Notes: generated by a model not told the origin, from the sequence alone. A stretch of DNA of 64,000 bases from Temnothorax longispinosus (GCF_030848805.1 NC_092368.1:10883780-10947779); one strand, 5' to 3'. Positions 1-10,950 are shown, counted from the first letter of the stretch. Made by a program: numbers and translations.

Positions 1-1
1 A

Positions 2-265
2 GCACTTAGAATCATTCAGGGAGACAATTATAGAGAGAATTTTAATAGAAATTTTGCGAAAAAGGGAGTCGAACATGCGGGTGATAATGAAAAACGCGCT
101 GAAGAAAAGAAAAGTGTAGAGAAAGAGAAAGAGAAGGCGGGGAAGGGCCCGAAGGGAAATTGGCATGGCAGCAAATTTGGCGCCAGCCGCGGCGAATGTT
201 GGACTTGTGGCAAGACCGGACATTTCCGGTCTGAATGCCCCGAGGAAGGGAAAAACGCGATCTAG
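2..265 (+). CDS. gag: Gag C-terminus with CCHC zinc knuckle (partial)
   Basis: This is the open end of the gag frame. It encodes a Lys/Glu-rich linker followed by one CCHC zinc knuckle, CWTCGKTGHFRSEC, at about 197-238, and stops at TAG 263-265. In Gypsy elements the knuckle binds genomic RNA during particle assembly. The frame overlaps pol by about 30 nt, and pol lies in the -1 frame relative to gag, the usual arrangement for Gag-Pol made by -1 ribosomal frameshifting. The start is outside the window. Confidence 0.9.
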   Translation, partial: ALRIIQGDNYRENFNRNFAKKGVEHAGDNEKRAEEKKSVEKEKEKAGKGPKGNWHGSKFGASRGECWTCGKTGHFRSECPEEGKNAI

Positions 266-3200
266 TCAAACTTTGCGGGGTGGGTTTGGCTCGAATTATC
301 GATACCCCGATTATTACTGATAAAAATGTTGTTCTGAATATTAATAAAGAAAATGTTTTTGAAGAAAATAGAATTAAGCCGAGTTTCAATTATTTCTGTT
401 ATCAGGGAAAGATTAACGGAAAGGAATGTTCTTTTAAGGTAGATACGGGCTCCGACGTTTCAATTGTGAATAAGAAATTTGTGGATGAAGGAAAGAGGAA
501 GTTTCGAGTTGAGGACATAAATTTGAGATATCCTACTGGAGAGAAAGTTTTAGTAGAATTTGAAGTTGAAGCTAGAGTGGAAATAGGTAGTTTTTCAATT
601 GAATTCCCTTTGCTTGTTGCTGATATTAATGACGATTGCCTTTTAGGCGTAGACTTTCTGAAAAGAGTAAATTTAGAGGAAATTTTTGATCTTGCTTTTC
701 AATCCACAAATCCGGAAATACAGTTGGCTCGAATAGAGAATGTTCCTAATAAAGTCCCTATCTCCTTAAGGGAACTCTTCGATAATAATTCTCGGAATCT
801 CGATCTATCTCAGAAGGAACTTTTTACTGAATTTCTTAGGAAATTTCATAATGTGTTTTCCGAAAATATTATTGCGGGAAATTGTAATATTGTCGAACAT
901 GTCATAAATGTGCAAGGCTCTCTCCCCAAAAAACAGGTACCTCGACGGATTCCTTTTCAAATGAGAGGGGAGGTGGATAAGGTTATTGAGGAAATGAGGG
1001 CATGCGGAGTAATTGAGGAATCAAATAGCCCTTGGACTTCTCCTGTTGTACTAATACGGAAAAAGGACGGAACAATAAGATTTTGCGTGGACTACCGTTT
1101 TGTAAACGCTTTGACTGAGAAAGACTCATATCCCCTCCCCAGAATCGACGATATTTTTGATCAACTTGCAGGTAACGTTTGGTTCTGTACTTTAGATTTA
1201 AAAAGTGGTTATTGGCAGATTAAAATTCGTACTGAGGATAGGGAAAAAACAGCTTTTTCATTCGGCAGGGGGCTTTGGCAGTTTACGGTGATGCCTTTCG
1301 GATTATGTAACGCCCCGGCGACTTTTGAACGCCTAATGGAAAAAGTTTTACGTGGTTTACTTTTTAAAATTTGTTTGGTTTACTTAGATGATATAATAAT
1401 TTTTGGAAAAACTTTCGAAGAAATGTTGGTTAATTTAGAAAAAGTATTTCTACGTTTACAAGAGGCAAATTTAAAAATAAATCCTAAGAAGTGCGTATTG
1501 TTTAGTAAAAAAGTGAAATATTTGGGGCATGTAATTTCGACGGAAGGCATCTCTACTGACCCTGAGAAGGTTGCTGCCGTTGAGAAGTGGCCGGTTCCTC
1601 ACACGAAAACTCAATTGAGAAGTTTTCTTGGATTTTGTTCTTATTATCGGAAATTCATTAAAGGTTTTTCTTCAATAGCTAAACCTTTATATGAGTTAAC
1701 GGGAAATCGGATGAAATTTATTTGGGAAGAGAAATATCAAAACTCTTTTGATGAATTGAAGCGGACGTTGTCCTCTCCTCCGGTGCTTTCTTTTCCGAAG
1801 GGGGAGGGGGAGTTTATCTTAGATACAGACGCTTCCAATATAGGAATTGGCGCGGTTTTATCACAGAAGCAGGAGGGAGAGGAGAGGATCATTGCATATT
1901 TTAGTCGCGTCCTTAATAAAGCCGAGCGGAATTATTGCGTGACTCGTCGTGAGCTCTTGGCGATTGTAGATTCTATTAAGTTCTTTTGGCATTACCTTTT
2001 GGAACGAGAATTTTTGATTCGTACGGATCATGTTTCGTTGCGTTGGCTTATGTCTTTCAGGGATTTAGATGGACAGTTGGCCCGTTGGTTGGAGAGACTT
2101 CAGCAATACCAATTTGTTATTGTCTACAGGAAAGGACTTTCTCACAAGAATGCTGACGGACTGTCGAGACGGTCATGTGAATTATTCGGCTGTGAGTATT
2201 GTGCCAAAGTGGAGAGGAAAGACTCTGCAACTTTGGAGAAAGAAATCGCTCGCATTGAGTTAATTAAAGGAAGTCCGATAGACTGGCGTCTGGAACAAAG
2301 GGCAGACCCAAGTATTTCAGTTATACTCCAAGGCAAGGAGGCTGGAGTTCGCCCACCACACTCTGTGTTAACTTCGGAAGATGTCTCTGCGCAAATCTAT
2401 TGGTCATATTGGGATGCTCTAGTCCTGAAAGAGGGAATACTCTTTAAAAAATGGGAAGCTTCGAACCTTAAATCGAGTTTTCTGCAACTAGTAGTTCCTC
2501 GGAAATTCACTAAGGAAATTCTTGAAGAATTGCACGATTCTCCTTCTGGAGGTCATTTCGGAGTAAATAAAACTCTGGGGAAGGTCCGGAAACGTTATTT
2601 TTGGGCAACCTGCAAGCAGGACGTAGAAGACTGGTGCAGAACTTGTAAGGTTTGCGTTGCCAGAAAGGGCCCCTCGGGGAAAGGGAAATCTCCCCTTCAG
2701 ATTTATAATGTTGGGGCACCCTTAGAGAGAATACAGATTGACATCCTAGGCCCTCTTCCATCGACGAAATCCGGAAACAGATTCCTTCTCGTTATAGTGG
2801 ATTGTTTTACAAAATGGGTGGAAGCTTTTCCCTTGAAGAACATGAGAGCGAGAACAGTAGCAGAAGTTTTCGTAAATCAGTTTGTTTCCAGACATGGTGT
2901 GCCCACAGAGGTTCATACTGACCAAGGCAGGAACTTTGAGTCGAAACTTTTCTCGGAGTTGATGAAACTTTTTGGAATTAAGAAAACGAGGACTACTGCT
3001 TTTCATCCGCAGTCTGACGGGCAAGTTGAACGTCAACATCAAACTATAACCAACTATCTAGCGAAATATGTCTCTGAGAATCAGAAAGACTGGGATAAAT
3101 GGATCCCCATGTTTCTCTTGGCATATAGATCCTCGAAACATGAAACAACCGGAGTAACCCCCTCTGAATTATATTTTGCTCGAGATCTCAGATTACCATT

Positions 3201-3585
3201 AGATCTGTTACGGGGAAGTCCTTTAAAATTCCCTGGAGGGGAGCCACCATTGGTTGGAAATTTTGTAAGGAATTTAAGAGAAAAACTGGAGGAAATTCAT
3301 TCCACTGCGCAGGAGCAAATGAATTTAAGATCTTCTCGTATGAAGACTCGATATGATCGCGGAGTTAGACAAGTTCTTTTTCAGGTGGGGCAGAGAGTTT
3401 GGTTTTTCAATCCCCGAAGGTTTAGAGGGAAGGCTCAAAAATTGCAAAGCAGTTGGGAAGGTCCTTATTTGATAATAAAGAAGCTTAGTGATGTGGTATA
3501 TTGTATCCGTAAATCACCTCGTCATAAGAGTAAAGTGGTACATTCAGATAGATTAGCTATTTATTCTGAAAGGAAGTTGGGTTGA
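235..3585 (+). CDS. pol: Gypsy Pol polyprotein: protease, RT, RNase H, integrase
   Basis: Uninterrupted 1116-residue Pol. Domains in order: aspartic protease with DTGS at residues 70-73; reverse transcriptase (about 235-420) with the YLDD catalytic box at about 383-386; RNase H beginning near residue 528 (DTDASNIGIGAVL); integrase with an HHCC zinc domain (about 768-812, ending CRTCKVCVARK) and a DD35E core with D836 (QIDIL), D896 (TDQGRNFE) and E932 (GQVERQ). The C-terminus has the basic tail typical of the family. All catalytic residues are present, so the enzyme could be active. The ATG at 235 lies within gag, so natural synthesis is more likely by frameshift from gag than by internal initiation. 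Confidence 0.96.
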   Translation: MPRGREKRDLVKLCGVGLARIIDTPIITDKNVVLNINKENVFEENRIKPSFNYFCYQGKINGKECSFKVDTGSDVSIVNKKFVDEGKRKFRVEDINLRYPTGEKVLVEFEVEARVEIGSFSIEFPLLVADINDDCLLGVDFLKRVNLEEIFDLAFQSTNPEIQLARIENVPNKVPISLRELFDNNSRNLDLSQKELFTEFLRKFHNVFSENIIAGNCNIVEHVINVQGSLPKKQVPRRIPFQMRGEVDKVIEEMRACGVIEESNSPWTSPVVLIRKKDGTIRFCVDYRFVNALTEKDSYPLPRIDDIFDQLAGNVWFCTLDLKSGYWQIKIRTEDREKTAFSFGRGLWQFTVMPFGLCNAPATFERLMEKVLRGLLFKICLVYLDDIIIFGKTFEEMLVNLEKVFLRLQEANLKINPKKCVLFSKKVKYLGHVISTEGISTDPEKVAAVEKWPVPHTKTQLRSFLGFCSYYRKFIKGFSSIAKPLYELTGNRMKFIWEEKYQNSFDELKRTLSSPPVLSFPKGEGEFILDTDASNIGIGAVLSQKQEGEERIIAYFSRVLNKAERNYCVTRRELLAIVDSIKFFWHYLLEREFLIRTDHVSLRWLMSFRDLDGQLARWLERLQQYQFVIVYRKGLSHKNADGLSRRSCELFGCEYCAKVERKDSATLEKEIARIELIKGSPIDWRLEQRADPSISVILQGKEAGVRPPHSVLTSEDVSAQIYWSYWDALVLKEGILFKKWEASNLKSSFLQLVVPRKFTKEILEELHDSPSGGHFGVNKTLGKVRKRYFWATCKQDVEDWCRTCKVCVARKGPSGKGKSPLQIYNVGAPLERIQIDILGPLPSTKSGNRFLLVIVDCFTKWVEAFPLKNMRARTVAEVFVNQFVSRHGVPTEVHTDQGRNFESKLFSELMKLFGIKKTRTTAFHPQSDGQVERQHQTITNYLAKYVSENQKDWDKWIPMFLLAYRSSKHETTGVTPSELYFARDLRLPLDLLRGSPLKFPGGEPPLVGNFVRNLREKLEEIHSTAQEQMNLRSSRMKTRYDRGVRQVLFQVGQRVWFFNPRRFRGKAQKLQSSWEGPYLIIKKLSDVVYCIRKSPRHKSKVVHSDRLAIYSERKLG

Positions 3586-4265
3586 AGAGTTAGCGTAAGT
3601 CGGAGCCCTAAAGAGAATGTGTGACAATGTCTGGAATTTTAGATGTATTTAAATGGAGTCTTAAATGTTCTTAATAAAGAAATAAAGAATTAATGAGTTT
3701 TGTTTTAATTTTGCTGTTTAATGTTTTGTTCCCTGTTACAGTGCGTAATGTTTGTTTTCCCAGAGAAAGTTGGCGGTACGTGAGAAGATAAGGAGGTACT
3801 GCGGCAGAACATCGGCCGAAGACTTCTCAGGGAAATTCTGTTTTTTTAAAGAAGACTGCCTCGCCCACGGTTTTTTTTTAATTGTGGTTTTTCCGTGGGA
3901 CGTAGAGCGAATGCTGAGGCAGGGACTTGGGGAGCCCTGCGGGGCGTTGGGTCCACATAAGTTCCCCCCCCCTTGTCCGAAGATTCGGTGGCGATGTGGG
4001 AAGCCGGCAGCGAAAGAAACGGCGCGGAAGAGGCGGAGCTTACGAGGTCGTCTCCATCGGAGGGGGGAGCCTGGCCAGCTCTCTCCCGAAGAGGCTTGGA
4101 CGGAACCTTGGCGTGCGGCTACCGGGGGCCAAGAGGAATGGGGCCCGGTAACTTGGAGCAGCAGCTCGAGGAGGGCAAGTGAACCATTCGGCGCCCTGGG
4201 GCTCACAAGGTAAAAAAGCTGGACCGCAAGAGACTACCCTCCCGGATTGTCGGGGCGACAATCTT
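3586..4265 (+). other. Pol-to-LTR spacer, possible short ORF
   Basis: Roughly 680 bp between the pol stop and the polypurine tract. It has an AT-rich first part and a GC-rich second part. A 153-codon open frame at 3752-4213 is Arg/Gly/Pro-rich; I recognise no envelope signal peptide, transmembrane segment or fusion-like motif in it. It may simply be untranslated sequence that carries packaging or 3'-end signals. No env gene is visible. Confidence 0.5.
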
Positions 4266-4281
4266 GGAAGAGGGGGGGTAG
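4266..4281 (+). promoter_or_regulatory. Polypurine tract
   Basis: A purine run (GGAAGAGGGGGGGTAG) lies immediately before the LTR start TGTTACGCCC. Its position and composition fit the plus-strand DNA primer of an LTR retrotransposon. Confidence 0.85.
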
Positions 4282-4554
4282 TGTTACGCCCGTGCTGTTC
4301 GCCCGTGCCGTGCGCTCATGTGGGTCACCCCGTAGCGAGAAATTGCGGGTCGCCTTAGCGACGGTTGATTGTTTATAATTACGCTTGTCAGATTTGGCTC
4401 TGAACTTCGTATCTAACGGACGTGACTCGTTGTATCTGAGCAATAAATCCGTTCTTTATAATAATAGAGAGTTCCTTTATTCCCGGTAACGGGGAAGCGC
4501 GGCGCGTTCGGGAGTGTGGTGATAGTGTGAGTGTGACGAACGCGCGGCGAGTGT

Positions 4555-4558
<4 letters not shown>
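4282..4558 (+). repeat. 3' LTR of the Gypsy element
   Basis: 277 bp that begins TGTTAC and ends GTAACA, an inverted 6-bp pair with TG...CA ends, directly after the polypurine tract. It contains an AATAAA polyadenylation signal near 4440. Its first 16 bases match the first 16 bases (on the minus strand) of the solo LTR at 63401-63668, so the two belong to related families. Confidence 0.88.

Positions 4559-4597
<39 letters not shown>
4559..4597. repeat. (AT)n microsatellite
   Basis: Pure alternating AT between the LTR end and the first base of the mariner-like element. It was probably the insertion target for both, since both show AT/TA-type flanks here. Confidence 0.95.
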
Positions 4598-4600
<3 letters not shown>

Positions 4601-5870
4601 GGTGAATCTTAATGGATGCACCAACTTTTTACCATAGGAGATGAGTTACCGATCGCAACTATAATCAATCGAACGATCCATAGGTGACACCAGCTAGAAT
4701 CGACCGCTTCGATCGACGAGTCCGAGATGATGTACAGGCAAGTTAAAAACTGTGAATCAAATAACGTATATCGTATGTACATACTTTTCTAATATATCCA
4801 ACTGTCTTACGCATTTTTCTTTTTACATATAATTTTATTTAATAACACGATTTCTTATTATTCTTCATCTATGCGCAACGTATTTACCGTATGTACTACG
4901 TTTACGCGAGCGTTACTTTGGTAGTAACTTACGATAATTCACTCGTTTACGCAGAGTAAATTATCGTAAGTTACTACAAAATTTCCTTTACGCGGAGAAA
5001 TTATCGAAAGTTACTACAGAAGTAACGCTCGCGTAAACATAGTAATAGAAAAAAATATCTTTTGTATCTGTTTATCTGTTTCTACGTTTACGCGAGCGAT
5101 TACTTCTGTAGTAACTTACGATAATTCACTCGTTTATGCAAAGTAAATTATCATAAGTTACCACAAAATTCTGTTTACGCGTAAGAATTATCGTAAGTTA
5201 CTACAGAAGTAACGCTCGCGTAAACGTAGTAAGAGTATCTTTTTTATACAATTTTTTTTTAGATATTTATATTTTAATACAGTTCTATTTGGTGGCGGTT
5301 TCTTTTCACGCTTACGCGGAACATTTTAGCGCGTAAAAAAAGAGTTGGATATAAGCGGAAAAAAAATAAAAATATTCTACCATTCTTATACAAAATTGAG
5401 CAATTCTACTTTTCTATAAAAAATATTCTACTGTATACTTTATGGATATAAAAGTAATAATGTGAAAAATTAGAAATAATAACAGTGGACTTCCGCACCA
5501 TCCTTGAGGTACCACCAATAGCGCTTTAGGTTTTTTCGCCTGGACCCGTATTGTACCACATTTTTAGACCTTTTTCAGTATAAAGGTTTAAACAGATGTA
5601 CTAAAGTCATACTGCGTGTAAAAACGCACAGATGAAAAATTATATCAACGTGTGACCGTGCGCAACACATTACCAATTTATCATGTTTTTACCTCAGTAT
5701 GCGTGCTCGAAATGGTTTCCCTCCAGCCTCTCACAAAATGTAGCATTTTTTTAAATTACACGATGCACCCGGCGCAAGACCCGTGGACTTATTGCACGAC
5801 AAGCTCGTACAATTAAATCCTTCACATCTTGAGCACTAGCAAGTCGCGTTGTGCAAACTTAATTACTGCA
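4598..5870. repeat. Left TIR of the mariner-like element
   Basis: Pairs in inverted orientation with 7985-9236. From the outside in it contains the terminal CAGGGTG block, two copies of a palindromic 'tttacgcgagcgttac' module, a block matching 8145-8360, and, unexpectedly, an inverted partial copy of the 3' end of the transposase coding region (about 5690-5870). Confidence 0.85.
4897..5230. repeat. Palindromic 'tttacgcgagcgttac' modules, left pair
   Basis: Two successive imperfect palindromes. Each opens with tttacgcgagcgttac, passes through 'gtagtaacttacgataatt', and closes with the reverse complement 'gtaacgctcgcgtaaac'. The same module occurs at 8612-8944 and, independently of this element, at 43125-43485. 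Confidence 0.85.
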
Positions 5871-5879
5871 CTAGGAGCC

Positions 5880-7020
5880 GAAAAACAGTAATAATTCCTG
5901 TATTTTTGCTCACTCTCAACTTTTAATCTTTCTTACATTAACCATTACGCGCTACTAAAAGTAAACATTCTTTCAGTAACCAGTACGGATCTCACAGTAA
6001 CCATTACGATAAAAATCAGTAATGATTCCGGTGCAATAATTAAAAAAAAAAAGATTCTTTTTATATTTTTAAATAGGTCTTATTTTTTGAATATTTTTAT
6101 AGTTTAATTTGTATTCGTGGTTTCGCATATTCTATTTTATTAATTAAAATTACGCACTGTTTTACAATTTTTGAAAATACATTGACGGGAGACGGGATTC
6201 AAACCTAAGATTTCGGAATGACAGTTTAATACGCTAACGCTGAGCTAACAATCTATTCTACAATAACTGTTATGAATCTCTCTGAACTGCTCTGAACTCG
6301 CGCGATAAAACGAATATAAAGAGCCAACAGTATTTAATGGTTACAGAATCGCACATGATTGAATAACGGAACTTCTCAACAATTATTTCTTTTCTATTAT
6401 TTCTTTCAGACAGTATCGCTTACGATCTTAATCTTTAGATATTACTGTGTTTTTCAGTAGACATTACTTTTTTTTTTTAAGTGAGGATCTATGTATTGAG
6501 AATAAAAATTGAGAATGAACGAAAATTCAGAGACTATTACTGTTTTCCGGCTTTCAAGTGTGCTTAAGATAATCCCACAAGAATAAAAATAAACTGATAT
6601 CAAAGTTTTACATATAATTTTCTGGTTGATTCCTTGATTCCTACCGCGTGATGGCTTGTGCGTTAATTATTAGGTCGTCGATATTATAATCATTTCTTCT
6701 ATTTGCGCCATTTTTATGCGCGGTGTTCGTGTTGTACGAAAAAAGCTATGGAAATAATGATAAAAGAACAAAATATTTAAAATCATTTTACCATAAAATC
6801 TTAGAAATAAATATGTATTTAAACATTTCAGAGAAATTGACCATTTTTTCACAGCTACAACTAGTCTGTAGCCTCATCGAAAATATGTGGCTTGGTTACT
6901 TCTGCTCTGGGTATTTTAAAGCATAAACTTTCAGTCGGAAATAGAAGATAGTTTTCTGTCAGAATTCTGTCGATCTTCAATTATTTCTTTCACTGTTTCT
7001 GCGTTGTTTCTACAGCTTTA
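5880..7020. other. AT-rich interior of the mariner-like element
   Basis: About 1.1 kb between the left TIR and the transposase. Apart from the tRNA-like stretch on the minus strand at 6185-6256, I see no open frame of note, no conserved motif and no strong repeat. Confidence 0.6.
6185..6256 (-). other. Degenerate tRNA-like sequence (Pol III A and B boxes)
   Basis: On the minus strand the sequence shows an A-box-like TTAGCTCAGCGTTAGCG, an anticodon-loop-like CTGTCAT (anticodon GTC, Asp type) and a B-box-like GGTTTGAATCC at tRNA spacing. The anticodon stem and acceptor stem do not pair, so it is a tRNA relic or tRNA-derived SINE head, not a working tRNA. Confidence 0.5.
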
Positions 7021-7095
7021 TCCTAGCAAATTGTTCATTCCGTGTCTCGCTTCGATCCCGTGTGTTTCGTAAACGTGATAGAACCTGCGGTCAAC

Positions 7096-8144
7096 ATGGC
7101 TCACAATTTTACGAATAATGAGATGTGCGACATGGTTTTTTTGTACGCTATATGCGGCCGACAATTGCGGGAAACTGCGAGAGCTTATGCTCGTAGATAC
7201 CCAGAGCAAAGACAGCCACATCATACATTTTTTCTGAGGCTGGAATCGCGGTTGCAAAAAAATGGTCAATTTAGACCTGTTAAGCCTGCAGGTACATATT
7301 TATTTCTAAGATCTTCTAATAAAATAATTTAAAATTGTATCCTCTTACTTTTATTGCCTCGTACAGGACGACCACCGCGCATAAATACCGCACGGATATT
7401 AGAAGAGGTCACTAATGACCCAGAAATTAGTACACGAGACGTCGCGCGGTATCAAGGAGTCAGCCAGGCAACAGTATGTAGAGCTTTGAAATCGGCTCAC
7501 TTCCATCCCTACAAGGTAACCCTGACTCAAGAGTTGCTTGCAATAAACTCGCTGCTGATAAACCTCGCAGATTGAGGTATTGTCAATGGCTCCTTAATGT
7601 GAGTGAGGAAAATTATTATTTTTCGAAATACATTCTGTTTTCGGACGAATGTATTTTCCATAATGATGGCAAAGTCAACCGCCATAACTCGCATTATTGG
7701 GCCACTGAGAATCCTCACTGGATGCAGCAAGCGCATACACAAGTCAGGTGGTCGGTGAACGTTTGGGCGGGTATTCTCGGAGACCACATCATTGGGCCAC
7801 ATTTTATTGATGATAGGATCGATGGTGACCGATACCGAAGAATTCTCAACAATGAACTTGTTGACTTGTTGGATGAGGTGCCGTTGGAATTACGTGCTAA
7901 CATGTGGTTCCAACAGGATGGCCATCCAGCACACACTGCCAGGGCAACAAGGGCGTTATTAAATGAGAAATTCGGTAACCGTTGGATCGGACTTTATCGG
8001 ACTCAAGATCTGAGGGATCGAATTGTACGAGCTTGCCGTGCAATAACTCCACAGGTCTTGAGCCGGGTGCGTCGTGCAATTTTGACAAGGGCTACATTTT
8101 GTGAGAGGATGGAGGGGGGCCATTTCGAGCACATACTAAAGTAA
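7096..8144 (+). pseudogene. Mariner-like transposase, frameshifted and missing a catalytic residue
   Basis: Exon 1 (7096-7291) starts MAHNFTNNEMCDMV and encodes the N-terminal helix-turn-helix. A 75-bp GT-AG intron (7292-7366) follows. Exon 2 continues with a second HTH (STRDVARYQGVSQATV) and the DDE core: the first Asp in FSDECIFHNDG and the second in WFQQDGHPAHTA. Two lesions are visible. A one-base frameshift lies at about 7545-7570. A deletion right after NRWIG joins it to LYRTQDLRD and removes the segment that carries the third acidic residue in this superfamily. Intron position and motifs fit IS630/Tc1/mariner transposases of the kind common in ants. The protein cannot be catalytic in this copy. 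Confidence 0.85.
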
Positions 8145-9236
8145 AAATATTATAAATTGGTGATGTGTTGCGCACGGTCACATGTTGATGTAATTTTTCA
8201 TCTGCGTGCGCTCTTACGCAATATGACATCAATGTATCTATTTGAACTTTTTACTGAAAAGATCTAAAGATGTGGTACAATATGGCTCCAGGCGAAGGTC
8301 CACTTTAAAAAACCTAACGCGCCATTGGTGGTACCTCAAGGGTGGTGCGGAAGTCCACTGTTATTATTTCTAATTTTTCACATTATTACTTTTATATCCA
8401 TAAAGTATACAGTAGAATATTTCTTATAGAAAAGTAGAATTGCTCAATTTTGTATAAGAATGGTAGAATATTTTTATTTTTTTCCGCTTATATCCAACTC
8501 TTTTTTTACGCGCTAAAATGTTCCGCGTAAGCGTGAAAAGAAATCGCCACCAAATAAAACTGTATTAAAATATAAATATTTAAAAAAAAATCGTATAAAA
8601 AAGATACTCTTACTACGTTTACGCGAGCGTTACTTCTGTAGTAACTTACGATAATTCTTACGCGTAAACAGAATTTTGTGGTAACTTATGATAATTTACT
8701 TTGCGTAAACGAGTGAATTATCGTAAGTTACTACAGAAGTAATCGCTCGCGTAAACGTAGAAACAGATACAAAAGATATTTCTTTCTATTACTATGTTTA
8801 CGCGAGCGTTACTTCTGTAGTAACTTTCGATAATTTCTTCGCGTAAAGGAAATTTTGTAGTAACTTACGATAATTTACTCTGCGTAAACGAGTGAATTAT
8901 CGTAAGTTACTACAAAAGTAACGCTCGCGTAAACGTAGTACATGCGGTAAATACGTTGCGCATAGATGGAGAATAATAAGAAATCGTGTTATTAAATAAA
9001 ATTATATGTAAAAAGAAAAATGCGTAAGACAGTTGGATATATTAGAAAAGTATGTACATACGATATACGTTATTTGATTCACAGTTTTTAACTTGCCTGT
9101 ACATCATCTCGGACTCGTCGATCGAAGCGGTCGATTCAAGCTGGTGTCACCTATGGATCGTTCGGTTGATTACAGTTGCGGTCGGTAACTCATCTCCTAT
9201 GGTAAAAAGTTGGTGCATCTATTAAGATTCATCCTG
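7985..9236. repeat. Right TIR of the mariner-like element
   Basis: Inverted partner of 4598-5870. Its inner edge lies inside the transposase reading frame, so the last roughly 50 codons of the gene form part of the repeat. Confidence 0.85.
8612..8944. repeat. Palindromic 'tttacgcgagcgttac' modules, right pair
   Basis: Inverted counterpart of 4897-5230 within the right TIR. Arms and internal spacing match the left pair with scattered differences. Confidence 0.85.
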
Positions 9237-9460
9237 TATATATATATATATATATATATGTAAGAAATAAGTTTGTATATATATATATATATGTAAGAAA
9301 TAAGTTTGTATATATATATACAAACTTATTTCTTACAAATACATATCTATGTATATTTATATGTGTATAATATAGAGAATCACAATAATAATATAACAAT
9401 AGTTATAATTGAAATTATAATTATTAAAATTATTATTATAGCGATTCTCTATATTATATA
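9237..9460. repeat. TA microsatellite with two small hairpins
   Basis: (TA)n tracts flank the inverted words 'gtaagaaataagtttg' and 'caaacttatttcttac' (about 9280-9340). A second AT-rich inverted repeat with 'tagagaatcac' and 'gcgattctcta' arms occupies about 9370-9455. No gene is visible. Confidence 0.75.
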
Positions 9461-9461
9461 G

Positions 9462-10898
9462 GGGACATTCCATTTCAACCGGAACAGCGCCGTGGCCAAA
9501 ATTTGAGAGGGTTTAAAAATTTTTTTTAAGGTGCAAAATTTGTGTAAACATATTAGCTTTTGAATACCGAGTGCGCATTTGAAAAAAATCAAAATGGCGG
9601 TCAATAAGGAGCCCATTAACCCCATTAAATATCACATTTCATCCGGAAAATGACGACCCCCAAAATTTGTCGCGATCAAAAAAATCGTTTCAGGGCTCAA
9701 AATGTTCGTACTCCCATGTACTTTCGAAGGTCACATGGCGTTTGCGGAAAATTTAAAATGACGGATTAAATATGGCCGTAATGCAGAAATGTCACTTGAT
9801 TCAGATGAAACTCGGTACTAGGGGGTTTTCGAGGTCGTTAATTCCGAATATGAAGTCAAAATTTAGAAATTCAAAATGGCGGATTAAATATGGCCGCCCG
9901 TAATGCAGAAATGTTACTTGATTCGGATGAAACTCGGTACTAGGGGGTTTTCGAGGTCGCTAATTTCGAATGTGAAATCGAAATTTAGAAATTCAAGATG
10001 GCGGATCCAATATGGCCGACCGAAATGCAAAAAAGTCTTTAACAATAATTTTGCATTGGTTGTTATAACTATTATTACGATTTTTTCTTGAAGTAATAGA
10101 CAGTTTAGTTAGTTAATAATAACACGAAAGGAGGCGATGAGAGCCGTACATGCTTTTACAGAATTGCTTTTCCGGTGGTTCTTTAGTCGTTGAATACGAA
10201 TTTATAGCTACGAACACGTATTTTTGAAAGAAGGTACCATAAAATTATTCAAACTATCCTGTCGGTCTCAGAGCGACAGATTTTGGCGCTACTGAAGCGA
10301 CAGTTTGTTTCACGTAAATCAAATGACATTTCTGCATTTTGGTCGGCCATATTAAATCCGCCATCTTGAATTTCTAAATTTCGACTTCACATTCGAAATT
10401 AGCGACCTCAAAAACCCCCTAGTACCGAGTTTCATCCAAATCAAGTGACATTTTTGCATTACGGGCGGCTATATTTAATCCGCCATTTTAAATTTCCAAA
10501 TTTTGACTTTAGATTCGGAATCAGCGACCTCAAAAACCCCTTAGTACCGAGTTTCATCCGAATCAAGTGACATTTCTGCATTACGGCCATATTTAATCCG
10601 CCATTTTGAATTTTTCGCAAACGCCATGTGACCTTTGAAAGTACATGGGAGTACGAACATTTTGAGCCCTGAAACGATTTTTTTGGTCGCGACAAATTTT
10701 GGGGATCGTCATTTTCCGGACGAAATGATATTTAATGGGGTCAATGGGCTCCCTATTGACCGCCATTTTGAATTTTTTTAAATGCGCACTCGGTATTCGA
10801 AAGCTAATATGTTTACACAAATTTTGCACCCTGAAAAAAATTTTTAAACCCTCTCAAATTTTGGCCACGGCGCTGTTCCGGTTGACATGGAATGTCCC
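9462..10898. mobile_element. Foldback MITE family A, copy 1
   Basis: A 1437-bp inverted-repeat element. It starts gggacattccat and ends atggaatgtccc, and both arms (about 600 bp) pair through most of their length. The flanks are a 4-bp direct repeat, ATAG, at 9458-9461 and 10899-10902. Each arm carries two to three tandem units of about 120 bp built around 'ggcggattaaatatggcc' and 'aactcggtactagggggtt'. There is no coding capacity. A second copy with its own 4-bp target duplication lies at 41818-42795. Confidence 0.9.
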
Positions 10899-10950
10899 AT
10901 AGATATAAATACACATATATACATACGTATGTATATATACTAGGTGTCCG

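Larger units (their letters stand above)
1..4558 (+). mobile_element. Ty3/Gypsy LTR retrotransposon, 5' part off the window
   Basis: The segment reads gag tail, pol, long spacer, polypurine tract and 3' LTR, which is the order of a Ty3/Gypsy element with integrase downstream of RNase H. The 5' LTR, primer-binding site and most of gag lie before base 1. The pol frame has no stop or frameshift over 1116 codons, so this copy is probably young. It ends at a TG...CA-type LTR boundary inside an (AT)n tract. The family is recognised from domain order and motifs; the exact clade is not assigned. Confidence 0.95.
4598..9236 (+). mobile_element. Mariner/IS630-like element with very long inverted termini
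   Basis: The ends read CAGGGTGAATCTTAA on the left and, inverted, CAGGATGAATCTTAA on the right. Each is flanked by TA, as in Tc1/mariner elements. The termini match in inverted orientation for about 1.25 kb. Between them lie an AT-rich stretch, a tRNA-like sequence and a disrupted mariner-like transposase gene. At 4.6 kb with kilobase TIRs it is much longer than a standard mariner and behaves as a foldback element. Confidence 0.85.

Noticed and set aside
3752..4213. Possible env gene of the first Gypsy element
   Set aside because: No signal peptide, transmembrane segment or cysteine pattern; composition matches untranslated LTR-proximal sequence.
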